Origin: Nocardia sp. alder85J
Lineage (GTDB): Bacteria; Actinomycetota; Actinomycetes; Mycobacteriales; Mycobacteriaceae
DNA length: 64,000 bases
Assembly (NCBI RefSeq): GCF_020176955.2
Contig: NZ_JAIUCZ020000015.1
Coordinates: 1-64,000, forward strand
Direction: 5' to 3'
Shown one piece after another: positions 49,653 through 58,384 of the stretch (positions within the stretch are counted from its first letter, which is position 1; every line of letters begins with the position of its first letter). The notes under the pieces are model-generated. The model ran no database searches and had not been told where the DNA came from. It worked only from the letters and a program-made list of their open reading frames with translations. The translations under genes were made by a program, and so were the position numbers.

Positions 49653-51170
49653 ATGGCAGCGACAATCGGATCCGCCCTGAGCTGGTGGGGTCGGGTGAAG
49701 GGGGATCGGACCGCGATCGTCGTGGACGGCGAGGAGCTGACCTACCGGCAGTTGCGGGACTGGTCGAGCCGCATCGCGCGCAACCTCGCCGAGCGCGGTA
49801 TCGCCCCCGGTGACCGGGTCGGCGTGCTCGGCCCGAACTCGCTGACCTGGCCGGTCGTCGCGCTCGGCGTGATGAAGGCCGGTGCGGTGCTGGTGCCGCT
49901 GAACCCGCGGCTCAAGCCCGCCGAGCTGCGCAAGGTGCTCGACGACGCCGGCGCCCGCGTGGTCGCGCTGCCGGCCGGGTACGACGAGGTGATCGACGGG
50001 ACGCTGGCCCTCGGCGACCCCTTCGACCGGATCGCCTTCACGGAACTGGAGACCCTGCGCACCGGCGGCGCCGACGACTTCCGCATCGACCTCGATCCGG
50101 ACGAGCCGGCCGCGCTGCTGTTCACCAGCGGTTCCACCGGGCTGTCCAAGGGCGTGGTCTGCACCAACCGCACACTGCTGAACATCGTGTTCGAAGCCTC
50201 GCTGGTCGAGGAGGGCTTCTTCCCGGGCACCACCTCGCTGCTGGTGCTGCCGCTGGTGTTCACGCCGGGCCTGGTCTGGGGTCTGCTGATGGCCGTGGTG
50301 CTCGGCGGCACCATCGTGATCGAGCCCGAATTCGTGCCCGGCCGGGCGGCGAAGCTGGTCGCCGAGCGCCAGGTCCGGGCCATGTTCGGTGTCCCGCTGG
50401 TGTTCGAATCCATCTCGCGCACACCGGAATTCGAGGAAGCCGACATGAGTTCGGTGCGCACCGCCATCGTCGGCGGCGCCGCGGTGCCCGCCGCGCTGCT
50501 GGAACGCTGGGCCGAGAAGGGCGTGGCGTTGCGCCAGATCTACGGCATGACCGAGGCCGGCGGCGTCGCCACCGCGACCCTGGTCGAAGAGGCGGCCGAC
50601 TTCCCGCAGTGGTGCGGCAGCGGCTCGATCTTCACCGAACTCCAGGTGGTGCGCGAGGACGGTTCCCCCGCCGCACCCGGTGAGGAGGGCGAGATCCTGC
50701 TGCGCGGTCCCGGCGTCACACCGGGCTACTGGAACGATCCCGAATCGACCGAGACCGCCTTCGCCGACGGCTGGCTGCACAGCGGTGATCTGGGCAAGCA
50801 GGACGAGGACGGCCGGTTGCAGTTCGTCGACCGGCTCAAGGATCTGATCATCACCGGCGGCATCAACATCTCGCCCGTGGAGCTGGAACGGGTGATCGGC
50901 CAGATCGAGGGCGTGGAGGAGGTCGCGGTCATCGCGGCCCGCGACGAGCGCTTCGGCGAGACCCCGGCGGCGATCGTGAAAGTGTCCGCCGGCGTGGACG
51001 AATCGCGCATCATCGAGCACTGCAATACCCAGGTGGCCGACTACAAGGTGCCGCGGTACGTGGTGATCCGGGACGAGCCGCTGCCCCGGCTGCCCAGCGG
51101 CAAATTGGCCAAGACCGCGATCCGGGCCGAATATCGCGATGTCGCGGACCGCTTCGAGAAGCTACGGTGA
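49653..51170 (+). CDS. AMP-forming acyl-CoA ligase
   Basis: A 505-residue ANL-superfamily ligase starting at ATG 49653 behind GAGGAGAG. Motif FTSGSTGLSKG (about 153-163), QIYGMTEAGG, GEILLRGPGVTPGYWNDPE, WLHSGDLGKQDEDGRLQFVDRLKD and catalytic Lys in RLPSGKLAK are complete. It activates a carboxylic acid as CoA ester, a second ligase beside that at 29029, perhaps for a later intermediate. The stop overlaps the GTG of the crotonase-like gene, giving a two-gene operon. Confidence 0.92.
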   Translation: MAATIGSALSWWGRVKGDRTAIVVDGEELTYRQLRDWSSRIARNLAERGIAPGDRVGVLGPNSLTWPVVALGVMKAGAVLVPLNPRLKPAELRKVLDDAGARVVALPAGYDEVIDGTLALGDPFDRIAFTELETLRTGGADDFRIDLDPDEPAALLFTSGSTGLSKGVVCTNRTLLNIVFEASLVEEGFFPGTTSLLVLPLVFTPGLVWGLLMAVVLGGTIVIEPEFVPGRAAKLVAERQVRAMFGVPLVFESISRTPEFEEADMSSVRTAIVGGAAVPAALLERWAEKGVALRQIYGMTEAGGVATATLVEEAADFPQWCGSGSIFTELQVVREDGSPAAPGEEGEILLRGPGVTPGYWNDPESTETAFADGWLHSGDLGKQDEDGRLQFVDRLKDLIITGGINISPVELERVIGQIEGVEEVAVIAARDERFGETPAAIVKVSAGVDESRIIEHCNTQVADYKVPRYVVIRDEPLPRLPSGKLAKTAIRAEYRDVADRFEKLR

Positions 51171-52015
51171 CGGGGGTGACCCAGTCCGCGGAAAATCCGG
51201 TCGTCCTGTTCGAACGCCACGGTGAGATCGCCGTGCTCCGGTTGCATCGGCCCGAGCGGCTCAACGCCTTCACGGTGCAGATGCGCAAGGAGATCGAGGC
51301 GGCCTTCGACCGCACCGATGCCGACGACGAGGTCCGCGCGGTCGTGCTGACCGGCTCCGGGCGCGCCTATTGCGCGGGCGCCGATCTCGCCGCCGGCGGT
51401 GATACCTTCGTCGCGGAGTCCGCCGACGGCGCCGCGCCGCCGGACGAGGGCGGGCTCGCCTCGCTGCGGATCTACCGGTCGCACAAGCCGGTGGTGGTGG
51501 CGATCAACGGTCCCGCCGTCGGTGTCGGGGTGACCAGCACCCTGCCCGCCGATATCCGGATCGCTTCGGACACAGCCCGATTCGGCTTCGTGTTCACCCG
51601 CCGCGGGCTGGTGCCGGAGGCGTGCTCGTCCTGGTTCCTGCCGCGGATCGTCGGCATCGCCACCGCGCTGGAATGGACCCTGAGCGGCCGGATGATCGAC
51701 GCGCAGGAGGCGCTGGCCAAGGGCCTGGTCCGCGAGGTGGTCCCGCAGGACCAGGTGCTGGATCGCGCGCTGGAGCTGGCGCGCGGGCTGGTGTCCGGCA
51801 CCGCACCGGTCTCGGTGGCCCTGACCCGCCAGATGTTGTGGCGGATGCTCGGCGCCGAGGGCCCGGAGGTCGGGCACGCGGTGGAATCCCGCGGCATCTA
51901 CGAGCGCGGCCGCGCCGCCGACGTCCAGGAGGGTGTCGACGCGTTCCTCGCCAAGCGCGACCCGAAGTTCACCGACCGGGTCTCCGACGGACTGCCGGAC
52001 CTGTTCGGTCACTGA
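51167..52015 (+). CDS. Crotonase-family protein lacking both hydratase Glu residues
   Basis: A 282-residue crotonase with GTG start at 51167 (GTGA overlap). The oxyanion loop GRAYCAGADLAAGG is present, but the segments that carry the two catalytic Glu in true hydratases read GPAVGVGVTSTLPADI and FGFVFTRRGLVPEACSSW, with no Glu at either site. The Glu in LVPEA is a feature of a different subgroup (isomerase or hydrolase-like). It is coupled to the ligase, so it should act on that ligase's product or a later thioester; the reaction cannot be assigned. Confidence 0.85.
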   Translation: MTGVTQSAENPVVLFERHGEIAVLRLHRPERLNAFTVQMRKEIEAAFDRTDADDEVRAVVLTGSGRAYCAGADLAAGGDTFVAESADGAAPPDEGGLASLRIYRSHKPVVVAINGPAVGVGVTSTLPADIRIASDTARFGFVFTRRGLVPEACSSWFLPRIVGIATALEWTLSGRMIDAQEALAKGLVREVVPQDQVLDRALELARGLVSGTAPVSVALTRQMLWRMLGAEGPEVGHAVESRGIYERGRAADVQEGVDAFLAKRDPKFTDRVSDGLPDLFGH

Positions 52016-52075
52016 ACCTTTCGCCGCACGTCGGTCGGGACCGCTGCTCCGGGTGGCCGTCTCGGCCGATGCCGT

Positions 52076-52651
52076 TCAGGGCCGCAGCGCCGCCATCACC
52101 AGTTCGGCGTAGCGGCGCCACTGCTCCGGGTCGCGGATGCCCAGGTCCAGCAGGATGCGGGCATAGCCGCCGACGAGGATGCGCAGGTCCGTCGCGGTGA
52201 CGTCGGCGCGCACCTGGCCGCGTTCCCGGGCCGCGTCGATGATCCGTTGCAGCATCCGGTTGGATTCGGAATCGGTTTTGCGCGGGTCCTCGCGGGGGAG
52301 CACCTCGATGAGCAGCATCTGCTGGCGGGCCAGCCGTTCGGAGGCGTCGCCGACGAAATCGCGCAGAGCCGTATAGGGGTCGTCGTCCTCGGCGATCGCG
52401 GCCAGCCGGGTCCGCAGCCACTGCATCTCCTGGTCCGCGACGGCCCGGACCAGGTCGGCCTTGGTGGGGTAGCTGCGGTAGACGGTGGCCTTGCCCACCC
52501 CGGCGCGAGCCGCGACCTCCGGCACCGTCGCCTGTAATCCCTTCTCGGAGAAGACTTCCAGGGCGGCGGCGACGATGCGCTCGTGGTTGCGGCGGGCGTC
52601 CGCGCGGCGGTCGGACCAGTCGGCGGGGGTAGGCGTGGCCGGCGAGGACAT
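52076..52651 (-). CDS. TetR-family regulator
   Basis: A 191-residue TetR protein, ATG 52651. HTH: EKGLQATVPEVAARAGVGKATVYRSYPTKADLV (about 38-70); the C-terminus is of the SbtR-like type (FVGDASERLARQQMLLIEVLPRED). It starts five bases after the stop of the MFS transporter gene and is co-transcribed with it. The twin GGACCC dyads before the MFS gene are its probable operators, giving a self-regulated efflux unit. Confidence 0.87.
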   Translation of the reverse strand: MSSPATPTPADWSDRRADARRNHERIVAAALEVFSEKGLQATVPEVAARAGVGKATVYRSYPTKADLVRAVADQEMQWLRTRLAAIAEDDDPYTALRDFVGDASERLARQQMLLIEVLPREDPRKTDSESNRMLQRIIDAARERGQVRADVTATDLRILVGGYARILLDLGIRDPEQWRRYAELVMAALRP

Positions 52652-52655
52652 GACC

Positions 52656-54101
52656 TCAGCCTGCCCGAACACCGTCCGCGTCGGATACGGGGGCCGGTGC
52701 GGGAAGGTCGGCTCCGCGGCGCTCGCGGGGGATCAGCAGGGCGGCCACGGCCGCGCAGGCCGTGGCGCCGGCGCCGATCCAGAACGCCTCGGTGAACGCC
52801 GAATCCGTGGGCAGCGGGCTGAGCGCGGTGACGCTGCCGGCAAGCACGGTCGCCGCGACCTGGGAGCCGATCGACGAGCCGACCGAACGCACCAGCGCGT
52901 TGACGCCGGTCGCCTGGCCGGTCGCATCCGGCGGCACCGCGCCGACGATGAGATTCGGCACCGCCGCCATGCCCAGGCCGATACCGCCGAACACGACCGC
53001 GGACAGCGCGAGCACCACCCATTTGTCGTGGTGCACGCCCGCGAGCACGGCCAGTCCGGCCACCGCGACGAGCAGCCCCACCACCAGCGGGGTGCGAGCG
53101 CCGAAGCGCAGCCCGAACGCGCCTGCCGCGCCGCCGGTCACCAGCATCACCAGGCAGGCGGGCAGCAACAGCAGACCGGCGCCGGTGGCGGTCATGCCGA
53201 ATCCGTAGCCGGTGGCCGCCGGGGTCTCGGCGATCTGCGGGATGAGCACGAACGCGCCGAACATGCCGAAGCCGATCAGCGCCGTGGCGACATTGGTGCC
53301 CAGCACCACCGGGCGGGCCAGCAGCCGCACGTTCACCAGCGGTTCGGCGGTGCGGTTCTCGAACCAGGCGAACACCACCAGCACCAGCAGGCCGGCGGCG
53401 ATCAGGCCGAGGGTGCGCGCGTCGGCCCAGCCCCATTTCGTGGTGCGGGTCAGCGCGATCAGCGGTGCGGTGAGCCCGACCGCGAGCAGCAGCGCGCCGA
53501 TCAGATCCACCCGGCCGGGGGTGCGGGTGGCGGATTCCGGCAGCCGCAGCGTGCCCAGTGCGGAGAGGCCGGCCATGATCGCACCGGCCCAGAAGATCCA
53601 GCGCCAGGAGGCGTGGTCCAGCAACAGGCCACCCATCAGCAACCCGCCGCCCGCGCCGATGCCCGCGATCGCGGAGATCAGCCCGAGCGCCCCGGGCCGC
53701 CGCTCGGCGGGGAAGGCGTCGCTGATGATGCCGAAGCACAGCGGGAACACCATGCTGCCCGCACCCTGCACCACCCGGGCCGCGACCAGCACCCAGATGC
53801 TGCCCGACAGCGCGGCGACGACACTGCCCACGGTGAATCCGGCCAGGGCCAGCGCCAGGACGCGGCGCTTGCCGAACATGTCACCGAGGCGGCCGCCGAC
53901 CGGGGTCAGGATCGCCGCGGACACCAGATAGCCGGTCAGCACCCAGGAGACGTTCTCCGAGGAGGTGTGCAGCGCCTTGGTCAGCTGGCCGAGACCGGGC
54001 ACCACCGCCGTCTGCGCGAGCGAATAGGCGCCCGCCGCCACCGCCAGGACCAGCAGACCGCCGCCTCCGGCCTGCTCCCGCCCCGCATCCCGACCGTTCA
54101 T
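52656..54101 (-). CDS. MFS drug transporter (DHA2, 14 TM)
   Basis: A 481-residue transporter with about 14 hydrophobic helices. Motif A GGRLGDMFGKRRVL is in the loop after helix 2 and the antiporter motif C lies in helix 5 (IAGIGAGGGLLMGGLLL). DHA2 family members export hydrophobic drugs and dyes using proton motive force. ATG 54101. Paired with the downstream TetR gene and preceded by two operator dyads. It is not obviously part of the catabolic regulon. Confidence 0.92.
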   Translation of the reverse strand: MNGRDAGREQAGGGGLLVLAVAAGAYSLAQTAVVPGLGQLTKALHTSSENVSWVLTGYLVSAAILTPVGGRLGDMFGKRRVLALALAGFTVGSVVAALSGSIWVLVAARVVQGAGSMVFPLCFGIISDAFPAERRPGALGLISAIAGIGAGGGLLMGGLLLDHASWRWIFWAGAIMAGLSALGTLRLPESATRTPGRVDLIGALLLAVGLTAPLIALTRTTKWGWADARTLGLIAAGLLVLVVFAWFENRTAEPLVNVRLLARPVVLGTNVATALIGFGMFGAFVLIPQIAETPAATGYGFGMTATGAGLLLLPACLVMLVTGGAAGAFGLRFGARTPLVVGLLVAVAGLAVLAGVHHDKWVVLALSAVVFGGIGLGMAAVPNLIVGAVPPDATGQATGVNALVRSVGSSIGSQVAATVLAGSVTALSPLPTDSAFTEAFWIGAGATACAAVAALLIPRERRGADLPAPAPVSDADGVRAG

Positions 54102-54129
54102 CGGATCGCCCGCCTTCCGCGCACCAAGT

Positions 54130-54143
54130 GGACCCAGGGGTCC
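54130..54143. promoter_or_regulatory. Candidate TetR operator 1 (GGACCC-AG-GGGTCC)
   Basis: A perfect six-base-arm dyad, 28 bases before the MFS start. Confidence 0.55.
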
Positions 54144-54169
54144 GTTTATGAGCCCATTGGATCACAACC

Positions 54170-54183
54170 GGACCCTGAGGTCC
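54170..54183. promoter_or_regulatory. Candidate TetR operator 2 (GGACCC-TG-AGGTCC)
   Basis: A second dyad with one arm mismatch, centred exactly 40 bases from the first, nearly four helical turns, so two dimers would bind the same face of the DNA. Confidence 0.5.
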
Positions 54184-54238
54184 ACCTTCGGTGATGCGAA
54201 TTACCTTGGCGCGGCGCCGGTTCGGGGCGCGGTCGCGG

Positions 54239-54772
54239 TCAGTTCGCAGCGGTGATGGTCAGGGGCGCGAATGGCTCCCCGGCCTGGTAGACGTCACCGA
54301 ACATCGGCACGCCCTCCGGGGTGAGCTGGACGTCGGTCGCCTCCCAGCGCAGCCGGCTCGGCTCGGTGACCGGCTCGGCGAGGGTGAAGGTGACCAGCCG
54401 GACGTCGCTGCCCGAGGCCGGATCGGGGGCGATCAACTCGCCGCTGTCGCCGCGCAGCACGATCCGCGGCGCGGTGATCCGCACGTACAGCATGCCCATG
54501 TGGGCGGTGAAGCAGACGTCGCCGCCGAAGGTGAACACGCGGTCGGCGCCGGTGTCGGCCGGTGACTCCCGTTCGTCGAGCGGGAACAGCAGCTCGTTGC
54601 GGTCGGTGATGCCGGCGCCGGCATTGAGGTAGCCGCGACCGTCGGGGGTGTTCGAGACGTACGACAGGAAGCTGGGCTTGATACCCCAGCGCAGCCCGTG
54701 GAAGGGCGCGTCACCGGAGCTGGGGGTGGGAGCGGAGGCCGTCTCGGCATCGGGTAGTTCGCTGGAGGTCAC
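54239..54772 (-). CDS. HtaA-domain-like protein
   Basis: A 177-residue protein from GTG 54772; ATG 54799 would add nine residues and neither start has a clear ribosome site. GLRWGIKPSFLSYVSN followed by GRGYLNAGAGITDRNELLFPLD, and TAPRIVLRGDSGELI, fit the HtaA (haem-transport-associated) domain, which starts with L-x-W-x-x-K-x-S-F. Usual HtaA proteins are secreted; here no signal peptide is seen, so it may be cytoplasmic or only HtaA-like. Function unknown. Confidence 0.55.
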   Translation of the reverse strand: MTSSELPDAETASAPTPSSGDAPFHGLRWGIKPSFLSYVSNTPDGRGYLNAGAGITDRNELLFPLDERESPADTGADRVFTFGGDVCFTAHMGMLYVRITAPRIVLRGDSGELIAPDPASGSDVRLVTFTLAEPVTEPSRLRWEATDVQLTPEGVPMFGDVYQAGEPFAPLTITAAN

Positions 54773-54971
54773 CTGGCCATCATCCCCGGAAAATGCCATA
54801 TGAAATAGAGGAGAGCTTTATTCTGCTGCCTGCGAATCTGCGTTCTACCCTTTACTGCTGATTTGCGCACCACCCGGCACCGGTCCCGGCCACCGCCGCC
54901 GGATCGACGCTTTCCGGCCCGCCGCCGGTGGTGGATTCGATCACCACCCGCGGCAGGTGGGCCGGGCGAGG

Positions 54972-55790
54972 CTACCGCTTGTTGAGCTGGCCCGCGTCGA
55001 CGGGAATGACCGAGCCGGTGACGTAGCGGGCATCGTCGGACACCAGCCATACGATGGCATTGGAGACGTCGACCGGTTCCACCAGATCGACGGGCATCGC
55101 ATTGGACAGGGCGTGGGCCAGGGCGGGGGAGCGTTCCAGGATGGCGCTGAGGTTGCCGTCGCCGGCCATCGGGGTCCGCACCGCGGTCGGGGCCACACTG
55201 TTGACCCGGATATTGTGCGGGGCAAGGTAGTTGGCCCACGACCGCATCAGCCCGATGACGCCGTGCTTGGCGGCGGTGTAACCCAGGAAGCCCGCGGTGG
55301 GGATGCCGACGCCGGCCATCCCGCCGGTGGAGCTGGTCAGCACCACGGCCCCGCCCTGCTTGCGTTCCAGCATCGAGGGGATCGCGACCCGGCCGGTGTT
55401 CCACACCCCGGTCAGGTTGACGCCGATCACCTCGTCCCATTCCTGCTCCTCCGCGACGGTCGCGCCACCGGCGCCGATACCGGCGTTGGCCAGCACGATG
55501 TCGACCGGCCCGAGTTCGGCGGTGCCGTCCTCGAACGCCTTGCGCAGGGCGGCGACATCCCGGACATCGGCCTGCCGGGCCACGATCCGGCGGCCGAGCG
55601 CCTCGACCGCCGCGACGGTCTCCTCGAGTTCGTCGCCGGTGCCCATCGGGTATCGCACGGATTCCAGTTGGGCGCAGATGTCCAGGGCGATGATGTCCGC
55701 GCCCTCCTCCGCCAGTCGGACCGCGTGGCTGCGGCCCTGACCACGGGCGGCTCCGGTGATGAAGGCGACTTTGCCGTCCAGCTTTCCCAT
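54972..55790 (-). CDS. Mycofactocin-coupled SDR
   Basis: A 272-residue SDR, ATG 55790. GAARGQGRSHAVRLAEEGADII and the post-strand insertion ALDICAQLESVRYPMGTGDELEET are the mycofactocin-coupled family marks, shared with the enzyme at 30608. NAG is in LANAGIG, and the catalytic pair is in YTAAK. It oxidises an alcohol with non-exchangeable NAD. It stands alone; the recurrent operator is not seen upstream, so it may answer to another signal. Confidence 0.87.
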   Translation of the reverse strand: MGKLDGKVAFITGAARGQGRSHAVRLAEEGADIIALDICAQLESVRYPMGTGDELEETVAAVEALGRRIVARQADVRDVAALRKAFEDGTAELGPVDIVLANAGIGAGGATVAEEQEWDEVIGVNLTGVWNTGRVAIPSMLERKQGGAVVLTSSTGGMAGVGIPTAGFLGYTAAKHGVIGLMRSWANYLAPHNIRVNSVAPTAVRTPMAGDGNLSAILERSPALAHALSNAMPVDLVEPVDVSNAIVWLVSDDARYVTGSVIPVDAGQLNKR

Positions 55791-56296
55791 GATGTCGATC
55801 TCCAATCCTGTGGAATCCCTTGCGATTCCGCAGATCGGGCACAAAGTAGCATCGCGTGCGGGGTGGTCCGCGGAATTCGGCAGGATCGTCTGCGGGCCAA
55901 GGGGATTGCGCGGGGCGCGCGCGGACCCGGTCGCCCCGAACGGACCTGGGCAATCCGATGAAAACGAAGACATGTGGGCTGGCGACAGTAGAATAACGTT
56001 CCCATGAGAGTTGAACGCGGTATCGCGAGATTCCGCAGGTGTTCGGTGTGATCGCGGCTACGTGCTGACCTTCTGGACGATGAGCGGCACCGCGGTGGCG
56101 GCCCTCGTCATCGCCGCGCTGATGCGCCACGGCCGCAGCCCGAGTTCCGCCGGGGTCACCTCGCGGTGGCACCGTTCACATCTGGCAAACAAATGTTTTA
56201 CATGGCCGAGTATTCATTCTGTGCCTGTATCTGGATCGTGAAGATGGGGAAGTTGACCCATGCGGCGACAGGCCCTCGCCGCCGATGCTCGTAGGT
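55791..56296. other. Long intergenic region with a possible membrane-anchor relic
   Basis: No complete gene is evident over about 500 bases. On the plus strand a frame around 56060-56170 reads LTFWTMSGTAVAALVIAALM then a hydrophilic stretch, like the anchor of short SHOCT-type proteins, but the expected C-terminal domain is missing and the frame ends at 56241. It also carries the promoters for the SDR (minus) and the DsrE gene (plus). Confidence 0.35.
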
Positions 56297-56662
56297 ATGA
56301 CGAGCAAAGCAGTGGTGAGCCTGATCACCGGGCTGGAAGATACGGAAAAGGTGACCGTGGCGTTCCTGGTAGCGCTGGGCGCCGCCGAGCACGGACGGTC
56401 CACACTCATGTTCCTGACCAAGGAAGCGGTGCGGCTGGCGACCGGGGAGGTGGCGCAGGGTGTGGCCTGCGAGGGCTGCCCGCCGCTGCCCGAACTGGTG
56501 GCGCGGTTCCGTGCCGCCGGTGGCCGGATGCTGGTGTGCCCCATCTGTTTCGATGCCCGGCACCTCGCGAAGGACACCCTGGCGAGCAACGCCGAACTCG
56601 GCGGCACGGTACAGCTGTGGCAATGGATCGGCGAGGACAACGTCACCGCCTTCAGCTACTGA
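56297..56662 (+). CDS. DsrE-family protein
   Basis: A 121-residue protein from ATG 56297 (ATG 56285 would add four residues). The fold signature of DsrE/TusD-type proteins is seen: VVSLITGLEDTEKVTVAFLVALGAAEHG, MFLTKEAVRLATGEV, LVARFRAAGGRMLVCPICFDARHL. Two Cys pairs occur, CEGC and CPIC, and the Cys of VCPIC sits where sulfur-carrying DsrE proteins have theirs. A role in sulfur or persulfide transfer or in redox sensing is possible. No other sulfur genes are nearby. Confidence 0.8.
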   Translation: MTSKAVVSLITGLEDTEKVTVAFLVALGAAEHGRSTLMFLTKEAVRLATGEVAQGVACEGCPPLPELVARFRAAGGRMLVCPICFDARHLAKDTLASNAELGGTVQLWQWIGEDNVTAFSY

Positions 56663-56708
56663 GATCCTCAACGCGCGAGCGCGTCGCCGCCGATCCGGCG
56701 GTCGCGGA

Positions 56709-58268
56709 TCATGTGCTCGGGGTGCCGGTCTCGCCGATGAGGCCGTGTTCGGCGGCGAACAGGCTGGCCAGGGCGCGGTTCGTGGTGCCGGTCTTGGCGT
56801 AGATGTGCTCGACGTGATGCCCCGCGGTCCGGCGGGAGATGACCAGCGCTTCGGCGATCTCCCGATTCGACAGGCCGCGGGCCAGCAGGCGCAGCACCTC
56901 CACCTCGCGGTCGCTGAGTCCGGCGGGCCAGGTGCGGCGGCGACCGCCACGGTGACCGGCGGCCCTCAGCACGGCGGCGGCCGCGTCGCCGTCGAGGCGG
57001 CCGTGCCGTACCTCGGCCCGCAGCAGGGTGGCGGCCTCGGCGGCGGGGGCGGCGGCCCGGTGCGGCCGGGGCTCGGTCCGGGAGTGGTAGAAGTCGGCGG
57101 CGGCCAGCACCCGGCCCTCGATACCGATTGCGGCGCCGGACAATCCGCGCGGATAGCCGGACCCGTCCAGCCGTTCGTGATGCTGCACGGCGATCTCGGC
57201 CAGCGGCGCCAGCGCGGGGGAGCGGGCGAGCATCCGCTCGGTCAGGTACGGGTGCAGGCGAATTCGCTCCTGCTCGATGTGGTTCAGCGTGGCGTGCTTG
57301 TCCCAGATGGCATTCGACACCCCGAGCCGGCCCAGATCGTGCACCAGTCCGGCCCGGCGCACCAGCGCCGCCGTCGCCAGGCCCAGCGTCTCGGCGGCGG
57401 CCCCGGCCAGTTCCGCGACGCCGCGCGAATGGCCGATCGTATAGGGCGATTTGACGTCGGTGAAGTCGGCGATGGCGGCCAGCGCGGAGTCCAGTTCGGG
57501 ATCGGTCAGCCGGGCGCCCAGGGCCGGTTCGGCCGCGATGACGGTGTCCCAGCTGTCGATCCCGTCCAGATCGGCGAAGATCGCCTCGGCTTCGGCCGCG
57601 AAGAGTTCGACCACCGCCGGATCGAACTGGGTGCCGGCGCGAGCGCGCGCCACCTCGACGGCCGCCGCGGTGCCCGCGGCCCGGTGGAACACCTCGACCA
57701 CGTCGGCCAGGTTCACCAGCCGGGCGGGCAGCGAAAGATCCTCGCCGCGTATGCCTTTCGGTGCGCCCCGGCCGTCCCATCGTTCGAAGGTCTGCTCCAC
57801 CCCGTCGCGCACCCGCTGGTCCAGGCCGAGCCGCATCGCGAGATGGTCGGAGGCCCGCCAGTGGTTGTCCAGCAGGGAATCGGCCACCCGGCGGCCGTCG
57901 CCGAGGAATCCGACGCCGAGCCGGATCCGTTCGGCCGGTGGCCTTCCCGCGCCGAGATGCCGGAGCACGAACATCCGCTCGGCGGTCGTGGAGGCCATGT
58001 CGGTGCCGCGGAAATCGCCCTTGAACACCAGATCGTCACCGAACCACTTGGCCTGCTCGTAGGCGTCCACATGGCAGCCCACCCAGGAGATCAGCCCGGT
58101 GTAGTAGACCACCTCGCGGTCGGACTCGCTCAGGCCCAGCCGCTGCGCCAGCCGTAACGCGATCAGGCACTGCCGCAGGACATGTTCCATCGGCTGACCC
58201 ATACCCAGGTCGCTCGCCAGCGACAGGACGGCCAGAAGTTCGGCGAGACGGACCCGTGTGCGATCCAC
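56709..58268 (-). CDS. HD-GYP domain protein with LuxR-type HTH
   Basis: A 519-residue regulator with GTG start at 58268. An HD-type region at about 270-390 carries HSRGVAELAGAAAE, LVHDLGRLGVSN, and HHERLDGSGYPRGL, the full HD-GYP signature of cyclic-dinucleotide phosphodiesterases. The N-terminal 230 residues look like a second, degenerate HD-GYP copy (YYTGLISWVGCHVDAYE, RWDGRGAPKGI). The C-terminal residues about 448-500 are a LuxR helix-turn-helix (LSDREVEVLRLLARGLSNREIAEALVISRRTAGHHVEHIYAKTG). It probably couples second-messenger turnover or sensing to transcription. No ribosome site is seen, so a leaderless mRNA is possible. Confidence 0.87.
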   Translation of the reverse strand: MDRTRVRLAELLAVLSLASDLGMGQPMEHVLRQCLIALRLAQRLGLSESDREVVYYTGLISWVGCHVDAYEQAKWFGDDLVFKGDFRGTDMASTTAERMFVLRHLGAGRPPAERIRLGVGFLGDGRRVADSLLDNHWRASDHLAMRLGLDQRVRDGVEQTFERWDGRGAPKGIRGEDLSLPARLVNLADVVEVFHRAAGTAAAVEVARARAGTQFDPAVVELFAAEAEAIFADLDGIDSWDTVIAAEPALGARLTDPELDSALAAIADFTDVKSPYTIGHSRGVAELAGAAAETLGLATAALVRRAGLVHDLGRLGVSNAIWDKHATLNHIEQERIRLHPYLTERMLARSPALAPLAEIAVQHHERLDGSGYPRGLSGAAIGIEGRVLAAADFYHSRTEPRPHRAAAPAAEAATLLRAEVRHGRLDGDAAAAVLRAAGHRGGRRRTWPAGLSDREVEVLRLLARGLSNREIAEALVISRRTAGHHVEHIYAKTGTTNRALASLFAAEHGLIGETGTPST

Positions 58269-58351
58269 GCTCCGACTATAGATTCCGCGTTGCCACCGGG
58301 TCGCCCCGAGCCGTCGCGTCGCCCCGAGTCTCCGACAATTAGTCTTGTCTT

Positions 58352-58367
58352 GACAAAAAAATTTGTC
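58352..58367. promoter_or_regulatory. Candidate ArsR-type operator (GACAAA-N4-TTTGTC)
   Basis: A perfect dyad 17 bases before the regulator start, within a larger imperfect repeat CCGACAATT...AATTTGTCGG (58332-58369). It overlaps the likely promoter, so repression of the regulator operon is probable. Confidence 0.6.
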
Positions 58368-58384
58368 GGTAGCATGCTGGGGCC

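Noticed and set aside
48528..51020. Long minus-strand frame opposite the reductase and ligase
   Set aside because: Repetitive Gln/Gly/His/Arg translation without family signals; plus-strand motifs are complete.
58352..58367. A-rich hairpin read as a terminator
   Set aside because: No gene ends just upstream in a suitable direction, and its place at a promoter fits an operator better.
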